A stretch of DNA of 64,000 bases from a virus. The stretch is taken from IMG/VR virus record IMGVR_UViG_3300027741_000027, positions 62,001-126,000 of that record. One strand, written 5' to 3'. The notes under the pieces were generated by a model, which was not told the origin of the DNA, ran no database searches, and saw nothing but the letters and a program-made list of their open reading frames with translations. This document shows, piece after piece, positions 16,869 through 22,968 of this stretch. The number at the start of each line of letters is the position of its first letter. Position 1 is the stretch's first letter. Made by a program: the position numbers and the translations under genes.

Positions 16869-17133
16869 TAACTGTCGCATATGCTGGCTATACCTGCTCA
16901 GTGCGCCTATCTTCTGAGTCAGTCGGCTTTATAGCTGCCTTATCGCTGGACACTCTCTACTTTGAGTTCCGAACCCATGATAGCTGTATAGTCGTCTATC
17001 CACTGCACTCGCACCTATGTTAGCGTGGCATCTCATCACGGTCTGTTTTACGAGATTGCTACCGACTCTCGTTAGTCCTCTAACCGACCGTCGCCGGTCT
17101 GACTACATGGCCGATGGGCTAGCTCCATCAACA
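16822..17133 (-). ncRNA. novel structured non-coding RNA, about 310 nt
   Basis: No coding frame on this strand, GC clearly above the flanks, a TTGACT-N17-TATAGT promoter just upstream and a rho-independent terminator at its end. Reading 5' to 3' it contains a chain of short perfect hairpins: GATGG/CCATC, GACCG(GCGA)CGGTC, GTTAG(AGGA)CTAAC, CGAGA/TCTCG, ATAG(ACGA)CTAT, and a nested arm GCTATA...CTCAG/CTGAG...TATAGC. Several loops are tetraloops and one is GNRA. I cannot match it to tmRNA (no tRNA-like ends), RNase P, 6S or GOLLD. Its 5' end UUGUUGAUGG can pair with the ATCAAC leader of neighbouring genes. Confidence 0.8.
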
Positions 17134-17139
17134 AGAACA

Positions 17140-17184
17140 ACTATACAGATGGCCCCATATGAAGTCAAGTAAAGGTTTAGTAAA
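17140..17184 (-). promoter_or_regulatory. ncRNA promoter with box pair
   Basis: TTGACT (17163-17168), 17 bp, TATAGT (17140-17145): the only array promoter with a good -35. TTTACT boxes at 17168-17173 and 17179-17184 (11-bp spacing) lie just upstream, a 22-bp offset. Confidence 0.8.
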
Positions 17185-17232
17185 GGATTTACCAATGCAA
17201 TGGATGGTCTTTGTTCCGCCCTCCCACCCTTC

Positions 17233-17275
17233 ATTATAGCAACAAAACCAATACGAAAAGTAAAGGTTTTGCAAA
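17233..17275 (-). promoter_or_regulatory. upstream array promoter (TTTGCA, TTTACT; 20-bp offset)
   Basis: TGC-TATAAT, TTTACT 20 bp upstream, TTTGCA 11 bp beyond. First bases G-rich (GGGTGGGAGGGCGG). About 90 bp upstream of the ncRNA promoter. Confidence 0.65.
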
Positions 17276-17526
17276 AAGCCTATAAAGTGGAAACAGAGAA
17301 AGGTGATGTATTCAGGGTTTTCTTTACTTTTCAGTAGTTTACCCGGATACTTTTCATATTATATAAAGGGGAATATTTTACTTTATATATATTGGTATAT
17401 TTCACTAGGGATATTCTTAGTCTTTTCCCTGCAAAATAAAGGTTTTTATTTTTATAAAATAATACAATAAATTGATTATATCATATTTTTTCCATTTGTC
17501 AAGTAAATATTTGGTTAATACTTTAC
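17276..17526. other. AT-rich non-coding stretch
   Basis: No gene seen. Very AT-rich, with ATATATAT-type runs, a long TTTTTATTTTTATAAAATAA tract and TTTACTT repeats. Together with 17587-17767 it is a candidate for a replication origin or a complex control region (inference). Confidence 0.5.
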
Positions 17527-17659
17527 TTATGCCTTAGCTGCACAAAATACCATCACTGCACCTACAACTGCAAATAATACGGTCATAATTCCTTTCAGAT
17601 TGAATATTTTACTTATAAGTATGAATACTTTACTTATGATAAGGGATATATTACTTATC
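17372..17659 (+). repeat. TTTACTTAT iteron-like repeats
   Basis: AATAYTTTACTTATR occurs near 17517-17531, 17603-17617 and 17624-17638, with degenerate copies near 17372 and 17645. The last three are exactly 21 bp apart (two helical turns). They share the TTTACT core with the promoter boxes but lie on the opposite strand. A G-rich tract follows at 17674-17712. Confidence 0.6.
17527..17586 (-). CDS. 19-aa hydrophobic microprotein
   Basis: MTVLFAVVGAVMVFCAAKA, a single membrane span with a C-terminal Lys. GAAAGGA is placed 5 nt before the ATG. It resembles in style the 20-aa and 34-aa membrane peptides at 19233 and 21985. Too short to prove from sequence alone. Confidence 0.4.
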   Translation of the reverse strand: MTVLFAVVGAVMVFCAAKA

Positions 17660-17767
17660 ACCTATTATATACACGGGAGGAAGTGGGGGTGAGTGGAGGG
17701 GGGTGGATAGGTGAACAACCTCACATTGAGCCATTCCATTTGGATTGAAGCACCTCACCCTGCCACC

Positions 17768-17896
17768 TCACAATCCTGCATTCTTCATTTTTGCTTCCCA
17801 ATGCTTATCGTCAATCCATTTGTAAAACTTGAGCGAATTATCCCTCATAGACAGATATAGCTTTTCTTTTGCCTTATTTATTGTTTTCATTATCAT
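17768..17896 (-). CDS. 42-aa basic protein
   Basis: MIMKTINKAKEKLYLSMRDN start, ending KHWEAKMKNAGL. The start overlaps the upstream stop (ATGA); MKTINK at 17890 is an alternative. The pattern KEKxYL ... W-D-x-K-x-W resembles the proteins at 18692, 18867 and 20988, suggesting a family of small paralogues. Confidence 0.55.
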   Translation of the reverse strand: MIMKTINKAKEKLYLSMRDNSLKFYKWIDDKHWEAKMKNAGL

Positions 17897-18129
17897 GCCC
17901 AAGCTCCCTTGTCTTTATTTCCAAATGGGCCGTTACATTCATCGCAAAAAATATAATCCTCCTCAGGGAATTTTTCTACAATTAAATGAATAGGGCCATC
18001 ATAAGCAATATTATTGCAATCAGGCATACGACACTCTCTAGAAGCTGGATAATCAAATGGCGCGGTTATATGAGTGCCAAGACTACCATCTATTTGATCG
18101 TCTACTATTGGGTCTATTTCTTTATTCAT
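17893..18129 (-). CDS. small zinc-ribbon protein
   Basis: 78 residues. CRMPDCNNIA (about 33-39) and FCDECNG (about 61-66) give a four-Cys zinc site. Begins MNKEIDPIVDDQIDG after AAGAATAACA, a weak SD. Unknown role. Confidence 0.7.
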   Translation of the reverse strand: MNKEIDPIVDDQIDGSLGTHITAPFDYPASRECRMPDCNNIAYDGPIHLIVEKFPEEDYIFCDECNGPFGNKDKGAWA

Positions 18130-18334
18130 TGTTATTCTTTTTTCTTGTCAATAGTTCTAGCCTATGACTCCATAGGTCTATAACCAAAGTATATATGGGC
18201 GAAATAACTGCTCGTCTTTCTGGCAGTAATGCTTCCGCCTTTTGGAGATGAATACCAATAAGATGAAGTGATATATATTGGCGTTCAAATCGAAGGCCGA
18301 TTATTCTTTTCTTTGTATTTATTGTTTTATTCAT
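18122..18334 (-). CDS. hypothetical basic protein
   Basis: 70 residues, MNKTINTKKRIIGLRFERQY start, hydrophobic and basic, ending RKKNNNE. The leader AAGAAATAACA before the ATG recurs at neighbouring genes. Not recognised. Confidence 0.6.
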   Translation of the reverse strand: MNKTINTKKRIIGLRFERQYISLHLIGIHLQKAEALLPERRAVISPIYTLVIDLWSHRLELLTRKKNNNE

Positions 18335-18425
18335 TGTTATTTCTTTCTTATTGTTTTATATGTATTCTGGGGATAATCTGAGGGATGATTATGGGCGATT
18401 ATCAGTATAGCCAACTGTCGTGAGT

Positions 18426-18662
18426 CTAGGCATCTAGCTCCTCCCACTTTTCTTTTTCTTTTAGGTCTGTGGTATACATTGCGAAACCGAATAGGCCGAA
18501 CCTCACACGAATATACTTTTCATATGAATTAGTTGTTCGACGGTATACGCCAAATAAATCTTTCAATAAAGCAAGCACCTTTCGGAAAAGACGAGTACGC
18601 CCTGCCCAAACAATCTTGATTTCTTTATTCTTTGTTTTATATATTGTTTTATCTATTTCCAT
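18426..18662 (-). CDS. hypothetical basic protein
   Basis: 78 residues from MEIDKTIYKTKNKEIKIVW; start set by AAAGGA 8 nt upstream. Basic centre (RTRLFRKVLALLKDLFGVYRR) that could bind nucleic acid or a membrane surface. Not recognised. Confidence 0.62.
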   Translation of the reverse strand: MEIDKTIYKTKNKEIKIVWAGRTRLFRKVLALLKDLFGVYRRTTNSYEKYIRVRFGLFGFAMYTTDLKEKEKWEELDA

Positions 18663-18691
18663 TGTGTTTTCCTTTGTTATTCTGAGATAGG

Positions 18692-18874
18692 TTATCGGCG
18701 ATCTCTTTTGTCTATTGAGGCCGATATTCTTTTCCATTTAGCTTTATCCATTGACAGATAGCTCCACTTGCCAATCCGATCAGCGTACAGGGCAATCTTC
18801 AAATAAATCTTTTCTTTTATGGTGGCCGATTTGATTCTTGCCTCGCATTTAGCTTCCCATATTACTTTATTCAT
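18692..18874 (-). CDS. small basic protein (KEKxYL...W paralogue)
   Basis: 60 residues: MNKVIWEAKCEARIKSATIK, then KEKIYLKIAL and DKAKWKRI. AAGGATAACA precedes the ATG. Similar layout to 17768 and 20988 proteins. Overlaps the next gene by 8 nt. Confidence 0.6.
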   Translation of the reverse strand: MNKVIWEAKCEARIKSATIKEKIYLKIALYADRIGKWSYLSMDKAKWKRISASIDKRDRR

Positions 18875-19049
18875 TGTTATCCTTTTTTGCCCATGAATCT
18901 AGGTCGTACTTATCAACATTAGCAATCATGCGCTCAGTATTTCTTTTCTTATCACCTGCCGCATCCCAAAACTTTTTATCGCTCCAAGTGTAAACTCTAA
19001 ACGAATAATTGCAAATGAAATCGTATGTTCTTTTCTTTATATTAGTCAT
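18867..19049 (-). CDS. small basic protein
   Basis: 60 residues, MTNIKKRTYDFICNYSFRVY start, then TWSDKKFWDAAGDKK. CAGGAATA precedes the ATG. Probably of the same small-protein family (W-S/D-D-K-x-x-W). Driven by a TATAAT at 19137-19142. Confidence 0.6.
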   Translation of the reverse strand: MTNIKKRTYDFICNYSFRVYTWSDKKFWDAAGDKKRNTERMIANVDKYDLDSWAKKDNNE

Positions 19050-19136
19050 TATTCCTGTATATTTCTTTTTTGATTACATCTGTTTGCTTCTCAGGCCGAT
19101 TTTCTTTATTTTATATAAAGATTGCCTGCTCACTTC

Positions 19137-19186
19137 ATTATATCAAAGATGTTCACTTATATCTATTATGTAACAAATGTTACATA
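19137..19186 (-). promoter_or_regulatory. TATAAT with upstream palindromic operator
   Basis: TATAAT at 19137-19142 and a perfect 9-bp inverted repeat TATGTAACA-AA-TGTTACATA at 19167-19186, 24 bp upstream. The palindrome looks like an activator or repressor site. Confidence 0.5.
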
Positions 19187-19195
19187 TAAAATAAA

Positions 19196-19228
19196 GTGCA
19201 AAAAAGAGAGGGCTTGCGCCCCCTCTCA
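19196..19228 (-). terminator. rho-independent terminator
   Basis: GAGAGGG / CCCTCTC stem with an 8-nt loop, then TTTTTTGC on the - strand. Ends the 19489-19233 unit. Confidence 0.9.
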
Positions 19229-19232
19229 AACT

Positions 19233-19295
19233 CTATCCTGCTGCCCACATCACACTTATAAGTATGATAAATAAGAATAAAGCAATGCCGATCAT
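19233..19295 (-). CDS. 20-aa membrane microprotein
   Basis: MIGIALFLFIILISVMWAAG, nearly all hydrophobic. ATG overlaps the upstream stop (ATGA) and TGGAGGG lies 5 nt before it. A terminator follows at once, so this is the last gene of its transcript. Confidence 0.5.
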   Translation of the reverse strand: MIGIALFLFIILISVMWAAG

Positions 19296-19489
19296 TCGGC
19301 CCTCCACTTACCGTCGCGCCAGATGTATCCCCAATCACTCATTTCTTCGTGATCTTCGTCAGTGCAACGACAGGTGCCATCGCCACTGTAATGATCTGGC
19401 ATAAGAATAAAGTAATCACAGGCCATGACTTCTTTGCGGGCGATTTCTTTATTTACAAACATTGCGTCAAGCAGATTTACTCGTCCCAT
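19292..19489 (-). CDS. hypothetical protein with CRC motif
   Basis: 65 residues behind CAGGAGG. MGRVNLLDAMFVNKEIARKE start; GTCRCTDEDHEEMSDWGYIW in the second half could bind metal. Not recognised. Confidence 0.68.
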   Translation of the reverse strand: MGRVNLLDAMFVNKEIARKEVMACDYFILMPDHYSGDGTCRCTDEDHEEMSDWGYIWRDGKWRAE

Positions 19490-19519
19490 TTGGGAACCTC
19501 CTGATTAGTTGATGTAACC

Positions 19520-19552
19520 ATCGTAGCAAATGCTAGGTAAAGAACGAGTAAA
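19520..19552 (-). promoter_or_regulatory. array promoter (TTTACT, TTTACC; 10-bp offset)
   Basis: TGC-TACGAT, TTTACC 10 bp upstream, TTTACT 11 bp beyond. The leader has CATCAACTAATCAGGAGG. Confidence 0.75.
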
Positions 19553-19554
19553 AC

Positions 19555-19713
19555 CTACTCCTCAATTTCGATAATATCGGCACACTCGCCATCTTCATTG
19601 ACTAGGATAGCTTCTCTATGGCCGTCCATCACAAGGTCATACGCTTGCTCAGTAGAGTCAGCTTCGACCTCCCAATACTTTCTAATTACTTCTGTAACTT
19701 CGTATCTAGGCAT
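19555..19713 (-). CDS. 52-aa protein, paralogue of upstream gene
   Basis: MPRYEVTEVIRKYWEVEADS start. Shares MP(R/K)YEV, a V-E-A strand, E-x-A helix layout with the next gene (MPKYEVLVPELHYQTVTVEA), so probably a tandem duplicate. Its ATG overlaps the upstream stop. Confidence 0.65.
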   Translation of the reverse strand: MPRYEVTEVIRKYWEVEADSTEQAYDLVMDGHREAILVNEDGECADIIEIEE

Positions 19714-19924
19714 TAGTTACCTCCTGAATCATCCAATCATAATTTTCAATGTAATTAAAAGCGTTATCAAGGTAATCATCCATTACGCAAGAATACTCTA
19801 GCTTACCTTCGACAACATCTCCACCGCCGTCAATAATACTTTTGATAGCTTCACGCTCATTTTCAGCCTCTACAGTGACCGTCTGATAGTGAAGCTCCGG
19901 CACCAATACTTCGTACTTAGGCAT
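19706..19924 (-). CDS. small acidic protein
   Basis: 72 residues, MPKYEVLVPELHYQTVTVEA start then ENEREAIKSIIDGGG, an alpha/beta pattern common in phage small proteins. Ends NYDWMIQEVTNA. Coupled to both neighbours. Confidence 0.68.
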   Translation of the reverse strand: MPKYEVLVPELHYQTVTVEAENEREAIKSIIDGGGDVVEGKLEYSCVMDDYLDNAFNYIENYDWMIQEVTNA

Positions 19925-19927
19925 TAG

Positions 19928-20146
19928 TTACGCCCGATCCCAGACGGGCCAATCGGCAGATTCGGCAATGTCAAGAACATTGTCAATAATTCCTTTTGCG
20001 TCAATTGGATTCCAAGACTCGTCATACACATCCGGCATATCGGGCAAGAAGATGTTTTCGTACTCCTGCAATACGCGAACCACCTCATTAGTTTCGGTGT
20101 CCACGAATACCGTGACGGGAACCATATACTGAACCGCTGCTTCCAT
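19928..20146 (-). CDS. small protein, paralogue of 23689-23910
   Basis: 72 residues. MEAAVQYMVPVTVFVDTETN, then VVRVLQE and ADWPVWDRA, the same order as the protein at 23689 (VVQYTVPVSVFVNTETG ... YDWPAWDQA). ATAGGAGG precedes the ATG. Function unknown; a duplicated family under the same promoter type. Confidence 0.72.
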   Translation of the reverse strand: MEAAVQYMVPVTVFVDTETNEVVRVLQEYENIFLPDMPDVYDESWNPIDAKGIIDNVLDIAESADWPVWDRA

Positions 20147-20177
20147 AACTGCCTCCTATTTGGTTGATTGCAATATA

Positions 20178-20203
20178 GGGCGGGGCTGTACGCCACCCCG
20201 CCC
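20178..20203. promoter_or_regulatory. strong hairpin in 5' leader / + strand terminator
   Basis: 8-bp stem GGGCGGGG / CCCCGCCC. On the + strand it is followed by TTTTCTTTT, a terminator shape; on the - strand it lies in the leader of the 20146 gene, before AATCAACCAAATAGGAGG, and could modulate its expression. Confidence 0.6.
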
Positions 20204-20240
20204 TTTTCTTTTAGCCGGGATTCTCACCCTGTCTACGATC

Positions 20241-20273
20241 AGTCTAGCAAATCGAATGTAAAGGAAGGGTAAA
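20241..20273 (-). promoter_or_regulatory. array promoter (TTTACC, TTTACA; 10-bp offset)
   Basis: TGC-TAGACT, TTTACA 10 bp upstream, TTTACC 11 bp beyond. Confidence 0.72.
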
Positions 20274-20282
20274 ACTATGAAA

Positions 20283-20501
20283 CTATTTACTTTTGTAATT
20301 GACTGCTTCTGCAAACACTCCATCGCCGTCCCAAAGACTAATGAGGAAGGCATATTTCCACAGACAAAGCACAAAGCTACGAACTACATAATCACCATCA
20401 TTACTTTTTTGACGATAGAGTGTCACTCCTACGTTTCGCATAATTTGATGATTTTCATGCCAACGAACTTGCAATTCTTTATTTTTGATGTTGAATTTCA
20501 T
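20283..20501 (-). CDS. hypothetical protein
   Basis: 72 residues from MKFNIKNKELQVRWHENHQI, the ATG overlapping the upstream stop (ATGA). Strand-rich with a central SFVLCLWKYAFLISLW hydrophobic stretch. Not recognised. Confidence 0.62.
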   Translation of the reverse strand: MKFNIKNKELQVRWHENHQIMRNVGVTLYRQKSNDGDYVVRSFVLCLWKYAFLISLWDGDGVFAEAVNYKSK

Positions 20502-20812
20502 TTGTTTACCGATTTGTGAAGTGTGGTCAAGACGACCCATTTGTTTTCTTTTTTATCAAAAACAACAGGGCAAACTATATGACCTCTGTTTAATAAAAGA
20601 TAATGGGAAGTAGAACGCCGACCTCTGACCCAGCTTGGTTTCTTTTCTTTTGGCACAATAATAACATTGCGAAGATAGCCGGTACGCTTGATCCCCATAT
20701 GAGAGATTTCATTTATGATTCTCTCTTGATCTAAGCTCACGGGCAAGACTCTACCATAGTATCGCTCAATGGCGTGATGTGTAAATATAAGTTGTTCAGG
20801 TTTGACTTGCAT
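20498..20812 (-). CDS. hypothetical protein with FTxHAxxRYxxR start
   Basis: 104 residues. The opening IFTHHAIERYYGRVLP resembles the HAxxRxxxR opening of small RelE-like or DUF4258-like proteins, but the rest (GRRSTSHYLLLNRGHIVCPVVFD) gives no firm match. A basic alpha/beta protein; toxin or nuclease-like role is speculation. Confidence 0.68.
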   Translation of the reverse strand: MQVKPEQLIFTHHAIERYYGRVLPVSLDQERIINEISHMGIKRTGYLRNVIIVPKEKKPSWVRGRRSTSHYLLLNRGHIVCPVVFDKKENKWVVLTTLHKSVNK

Positions 20813-20827
20813 TACTTTTTATAAAAC

Positions 20828-21028
20828 CTATCCTATGAATGACACTAGCAGGGCCGTAGATGCCATAGACCAAACTATAGCGATTCCTATGCGGTGCCTA
20901 GTGTGCTTACAGAACCCGCGAGCGTAGTAGCCACCCAATGCGGCTAGACCCTCAAAGCCAAGATGCAAAATATAATCAACTAATAATTTATTTATAGCCC
21001 ATCTCCTTCTTATCCCAATATTCATCAT
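20828..21028 (-). CDS. small membrane protein
   Basis: 66 residues: basic N-terminus, then hydrophobic segments around LHLGFEGLAALGGYYARG and IGIAIVWSMASTALLVSFIG. The start is uncertain: the AAGGAG lies inside the frame as drawn, so the true start may be further downstream. Confidence 0.5.
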   Translation of the reverse strand: MMNIGIRRRWAINKLLVDYILHLGFEGLAALGGYYARGFCKHTRHRIGIAIVWSMASTALLVSFIG

Positions 21029-21119
21029 GGCTTCTGAAATAGTTATCTATGGCCCAATAATATGTTTTATTAGCGATCCGCGCTATCTTTTGATAAACTT
21101 TTCGTTTAATATATATCAT
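20988..21119 (-). CDS. 43-aa protein (small paralogue family)
   Basis: MIYIKRKVYQKIARIANKTY, then HDEYWDKKEMGYK. ATG overlaps the upstream stop (ATGA). Shares the basic helix and D-x-x-W-D-K-K pattern with 17768 and 18867. Confidence 0.58.
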   Translation of the reverse strand: MIYIKRKVYQKIARIANKTYYWAIDNYFRSHDEYWDKKEMGYK

Positions 21120-21352
21120 ATAAAATATCCAAGTGCCTTCTGAACCTTGTCGTCCCATCCGTAGTCAATCCTTCGCCCGTAATGCTCTCTAAGCGCATCA
21201 CGCTTCTCAGGCATATTAACATAGACGTTACAAGCCTTTAGAGACTCTGAATGATTGCCAGCCACATATGCCGGGTCGAAGATGACTTCATCATCATCAT
21301 CAACGACAATCCAGCGATCAGAAGGGTATTTATTTCCTGTTACAACTCTCAT
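21116..21352 (-). CDS. hypothetical protein
   Basis: 78 residues, DRWIVVDDDDEVIFDPAYVA near the start, alpha/beta. Overlaps the upstream gene. Not recognised. Confidence 0.66.
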   Translation of the reverse strand: MRVVTGNKYPSDRWIVVDDDDEVIFDPAYVAGNHSESLKACNVYVNMPEKRDALREHYGRRIDYGWDDKVQKALGYFI

Positions 21353-21518
21353 CTTTAAACTTTACTAATTCGATATTTATTGTGATGATTGGTAGGCCGA
21401 TTTCAAGCCCGGTGTATTTGGTGCCGCGCTTAGTGTCGAACCTGTAGCTCCTGAGCATTAAGCCAAACTGCCAGCCAATTGCAGAGTCAATCCAAACTGT
21501 ATATTTTCCAATACTCAT
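21330..21518 (-). CDS. hypothetical protein
   Basis: 62 residues, beta-rich (KYTVWIDSAIGWQFG, LEIGLPIITINIELVKF). Start overlaps the upstream stop (ATGA). Not recognised. Confidence 0.62.
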   Translation of the reverse strand: MSIGKYTVWIDSAIGWQFGLMLRSYRFDTKRGTKYTGLEIGLPIITINIELVKFKDESCNRK

Positions 21519-21655
21519 TTTTTATTTGGCTTCCATCTACGAAACGGGTTACAAATAATTATGCAAGGGCAGCTATCATATTCTTTGTTATCGCCAAAAG
21601 CGGAAAAGGTTGTACCGACGTACCAGAACCTATTATCAAATAAAAATTTACGCAT
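21515..21655 (-). CDS. 46-aa protein with CPC motif
   Basis: MRKFLFDNRFWYVGTTFSAF, then YDSCPCIIIC and a basic end RRWKPNKK. Both ends overlap neighbouring genes (TGATG and ATGA), strong support for a real frame. Confidence 0.6.
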   Translation of the reverse strand: MRKFLFDNRFWYVGTTFSAFGDNKEYDSCPCIIICNPFRRWKPNKK

Positions 21656-21873
21656 CACGCCTCCACAACTCTTGAGAGGGAGGCGGCTTCGGCATCACGA
21701 AGGATGGCAAGCTGCTCCTGAGCTACCTCTACAAGCATAGCTGCGTGTTGGATCTCCTTAGAGTCCATCAGGCTCTCAGCACCGGACAGATGAACTGAAT
21801 CACTGTCGTCCATGTAAGCGATGGCCCTAAGACCGAAATCGCCAACTACTTCTACTTTGATTAGGTAATCCAT
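21655..21873 (-). CDS. hypothetical acidic protein
   Basis: 72 residues from MDYLIKVEVVGDFGLRAIAY; start set by AAAGGAG 9 nt upstream. Strand-strand-helix, ending AILRDAEAASLSRVVEA. Upstream is a TGC-TACAGT extended -10 without TTTRCY boxes. Confidence 0.68.
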   Translation of the reverse strand: MDYLIKVEVVGDFGLRAIAYMDDSDSVHLSGAESLMDSKEIQHAAMLVEVAQEQLAILRDAEAASLSRVVEA

Positions 21874-21913
21874 TGTTAGTTCTCCTTTGATTCGATTGCG
21901 TAAGAACACTGTA

Positions 21914-21922
21914 GCAGGTTCT
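21914..21922 (-). promoter_or_regulatory. extended -10 without TTTRCY boxes
   Basis: AACCTGCTACAGT resembles the -10 region of the array promoters, but no box pair is seen upstream. Confidence 0.4.
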
Positions 21923-21984
21923 CAGGCGTTCATAGATTTGGGTGCATGATCTTTATTAGAAAGCAATACAACGCTGCGATTACT

Positions 21985-22089
21985 TTATTCATCATCTTCG
22001 TCATTGTTTCTACTTAGCAAGATCAACACAAGCGTCATAATTGTTACATAAAGTATGGTTAAACCTGCTGCCATTGTGACAAAGTGCAT
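21985..22089 (-). CDS. 34-aa single-span membrane protein
   Basis: MHFVTMAAGLTILYVTIMTL, then VLILLSRNNDEDDE: one membrane span with an acidic C-terminal tail. GAGGAG is 8 nt before the ATG and the gene follows its neighbour directly. A 24-aa frame (MTKMMNKVIAALY...) overlaps its end. Confidence 0.55.
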   Translation of the reverse strand: MHFVTMAAGLTILYVTIMTLVLILLSRNNDEDDE

Positions 22090-22094
22090 TTCGA

Positions 22095-22313
22095 TCACTC
22101 CTCTTCATTCTTGCAATGAGCGCACCACGGACGGTCGCAATCAGCAATTCTTATTGTATTACCATTTGTGCGTAGTGGGCTTACCCACCAATCAACATCA
22201 GATTCATTTTCCCATACTTCGATAGCATCGTCTGTCGTTGCATAAGGGCCATAGACGGTAATCCCATTCAAGGGATCGCCAACTACTACCACCACTCCAT
22301 TTGTATCAGTCAT
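22095..22313 (-). CDS. hypothetical protein with CAHC motif
   Basis: 72 residues: VVVVVGDPLNGITVYGPYAT, DDAIEVWEN helix, end CDRPWCAHCKNEEE. Alpha/beta core with three Cys. Overlaps the upstream gene by 8 nt. Confidence 0.66.
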   Translation of the reverse strand: MTDTNGVVVVVGDPLNGITVYGPYATTDDAIEVWENESDVDWWVSPLRTNGNTIRIADCDRPWCAHCKNEEE

Positions 22314-22563
22314 TACTTTCTACCTTCCATGTAAAGCCAGCCTGATCGAGGTAGGTATCACCACGACGTAGGGCCAGCAGAGCGCTATTAATAATTGCGG
22401 CACGATCAACTGCGTAGACCTCAGGATCATCGTCCTCGTCCACGTTCAGCAACAGCAGAGTCTCTTCTGCTGCATCAGCAACAACTGACAGGAACTCGTC
22501 ATCGCCATGAAAAACGTATCCGCCTTCTGCCCCGTCATTGCTATAAAAAACAAGCTCAGTCAT
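22306..22563 (-). CDS. hypothetical acidic protein
   Basis: 85 residues: MTELVFYSNDGAEGGYVFHG, EETLLLLNVDEDDDPEVYAV. Very acidic. Overlaps both neighbours. Not recognised. Confidence 0.66.
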   Translation of the reverse strand: MTELVFYSNDGAEGGYVFHGDDEFLSVVADAAEETLLLLNVDEDDDPEVYAVDRAAIINSALLALRRGDTYLDQAGFTWKVESND

Positions 22564-22798
22564 TTTCTTTTTTATTCTCCAATATTCCTTCTACAGTATC
22601 AATCACTGATTGCAATGATTGTGTTTTATTGATTTTAGCTTTCGCTACGTTGAGCCTAGCAAATCCTTCATAGCTATTCAAGTTCTGAATAGCGAACGTC
22701 AGATCCTCTAGGCCGTTCTCTACGCTTTTGTGAATGCCGTACAGGACAACCTCCATCTCGTCAATCACATCTTGTATTTCGTGCTTTTCGTAACTCAA
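22556..22798 (-). CDS. hypothetical helical protein, TTG start
   Basis: 80 residues from TTG (AAAGGA lies 7 nt upstream). Predicted all-helical, charged (EIQDVIDEMEVVLYGIHKSV). Lies inside the 3' part of the 22898 gene at its start. Confidence 0.6.
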   Translation of the reverse strand: MSYEKHEIQDVIDEMEVVLYGIHKSVENGLEDLTFAIQNLNSYEGFARLNVAKAKINKTQSLQSVIDTVEGILENKKEND

Positions 22799-22898
22799 TT
22801 TTTTCCTTTAGCTTCTCTGGTGTCCAATTTTTATACTCAAAAAGAGCGTTGATGCGCTCTTTTTCTTTTGCTTTATCTGATTTCTTTTTATTAGCCAT
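22761..22898 (-). CDS. 45-aa Lys-rich protein
   Basis: MANKKKSDKAKEKERINALF, then WTPEKLKEKIELRKA. Strongly basic helix. Its 3' third overlaps the next gene in another frame. A stem GGCGACTA/TAGTCGCC lies in its leader. Confidence 0.52.
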   Translation of the reverse strand: MANKKKSDKAKEKERINALFEYKNWTPEKLKEKIELRKARNTRCD

Positions 22899-22908
22899 AA
22901 ACGGTGAC

Positions 22909-22941
22909 GGCGACTACCCCCTTTGACAGAAAATAGTCGCC
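22909..22941. promoter_or_regulatory. leader hairpin
   Basis: 8-bp inverted repeat GGCGACTA / TAGTCGCC whose - strand loop carries AAAGGGGG. No T-run on the - strand, so probably not a terminator. Confidence 0.4.
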
Positions 22942-22968
22942 GCATTGTTTAACTATTGCGTCAAATGC

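Noticed and set aside
16817-17023. A 68-residue rightward frame over the ncRNA.
   Set aside because: No RBS, poor composition, and it runs antisense to a clear promoter-terminator RNA gene.
16822-17133. tmRNA, RNase P or GOLLD.
   Set aside because: No tRNA-like ends or tag frame, no RNase P core, and too short with no visible similarity to GOLLD.
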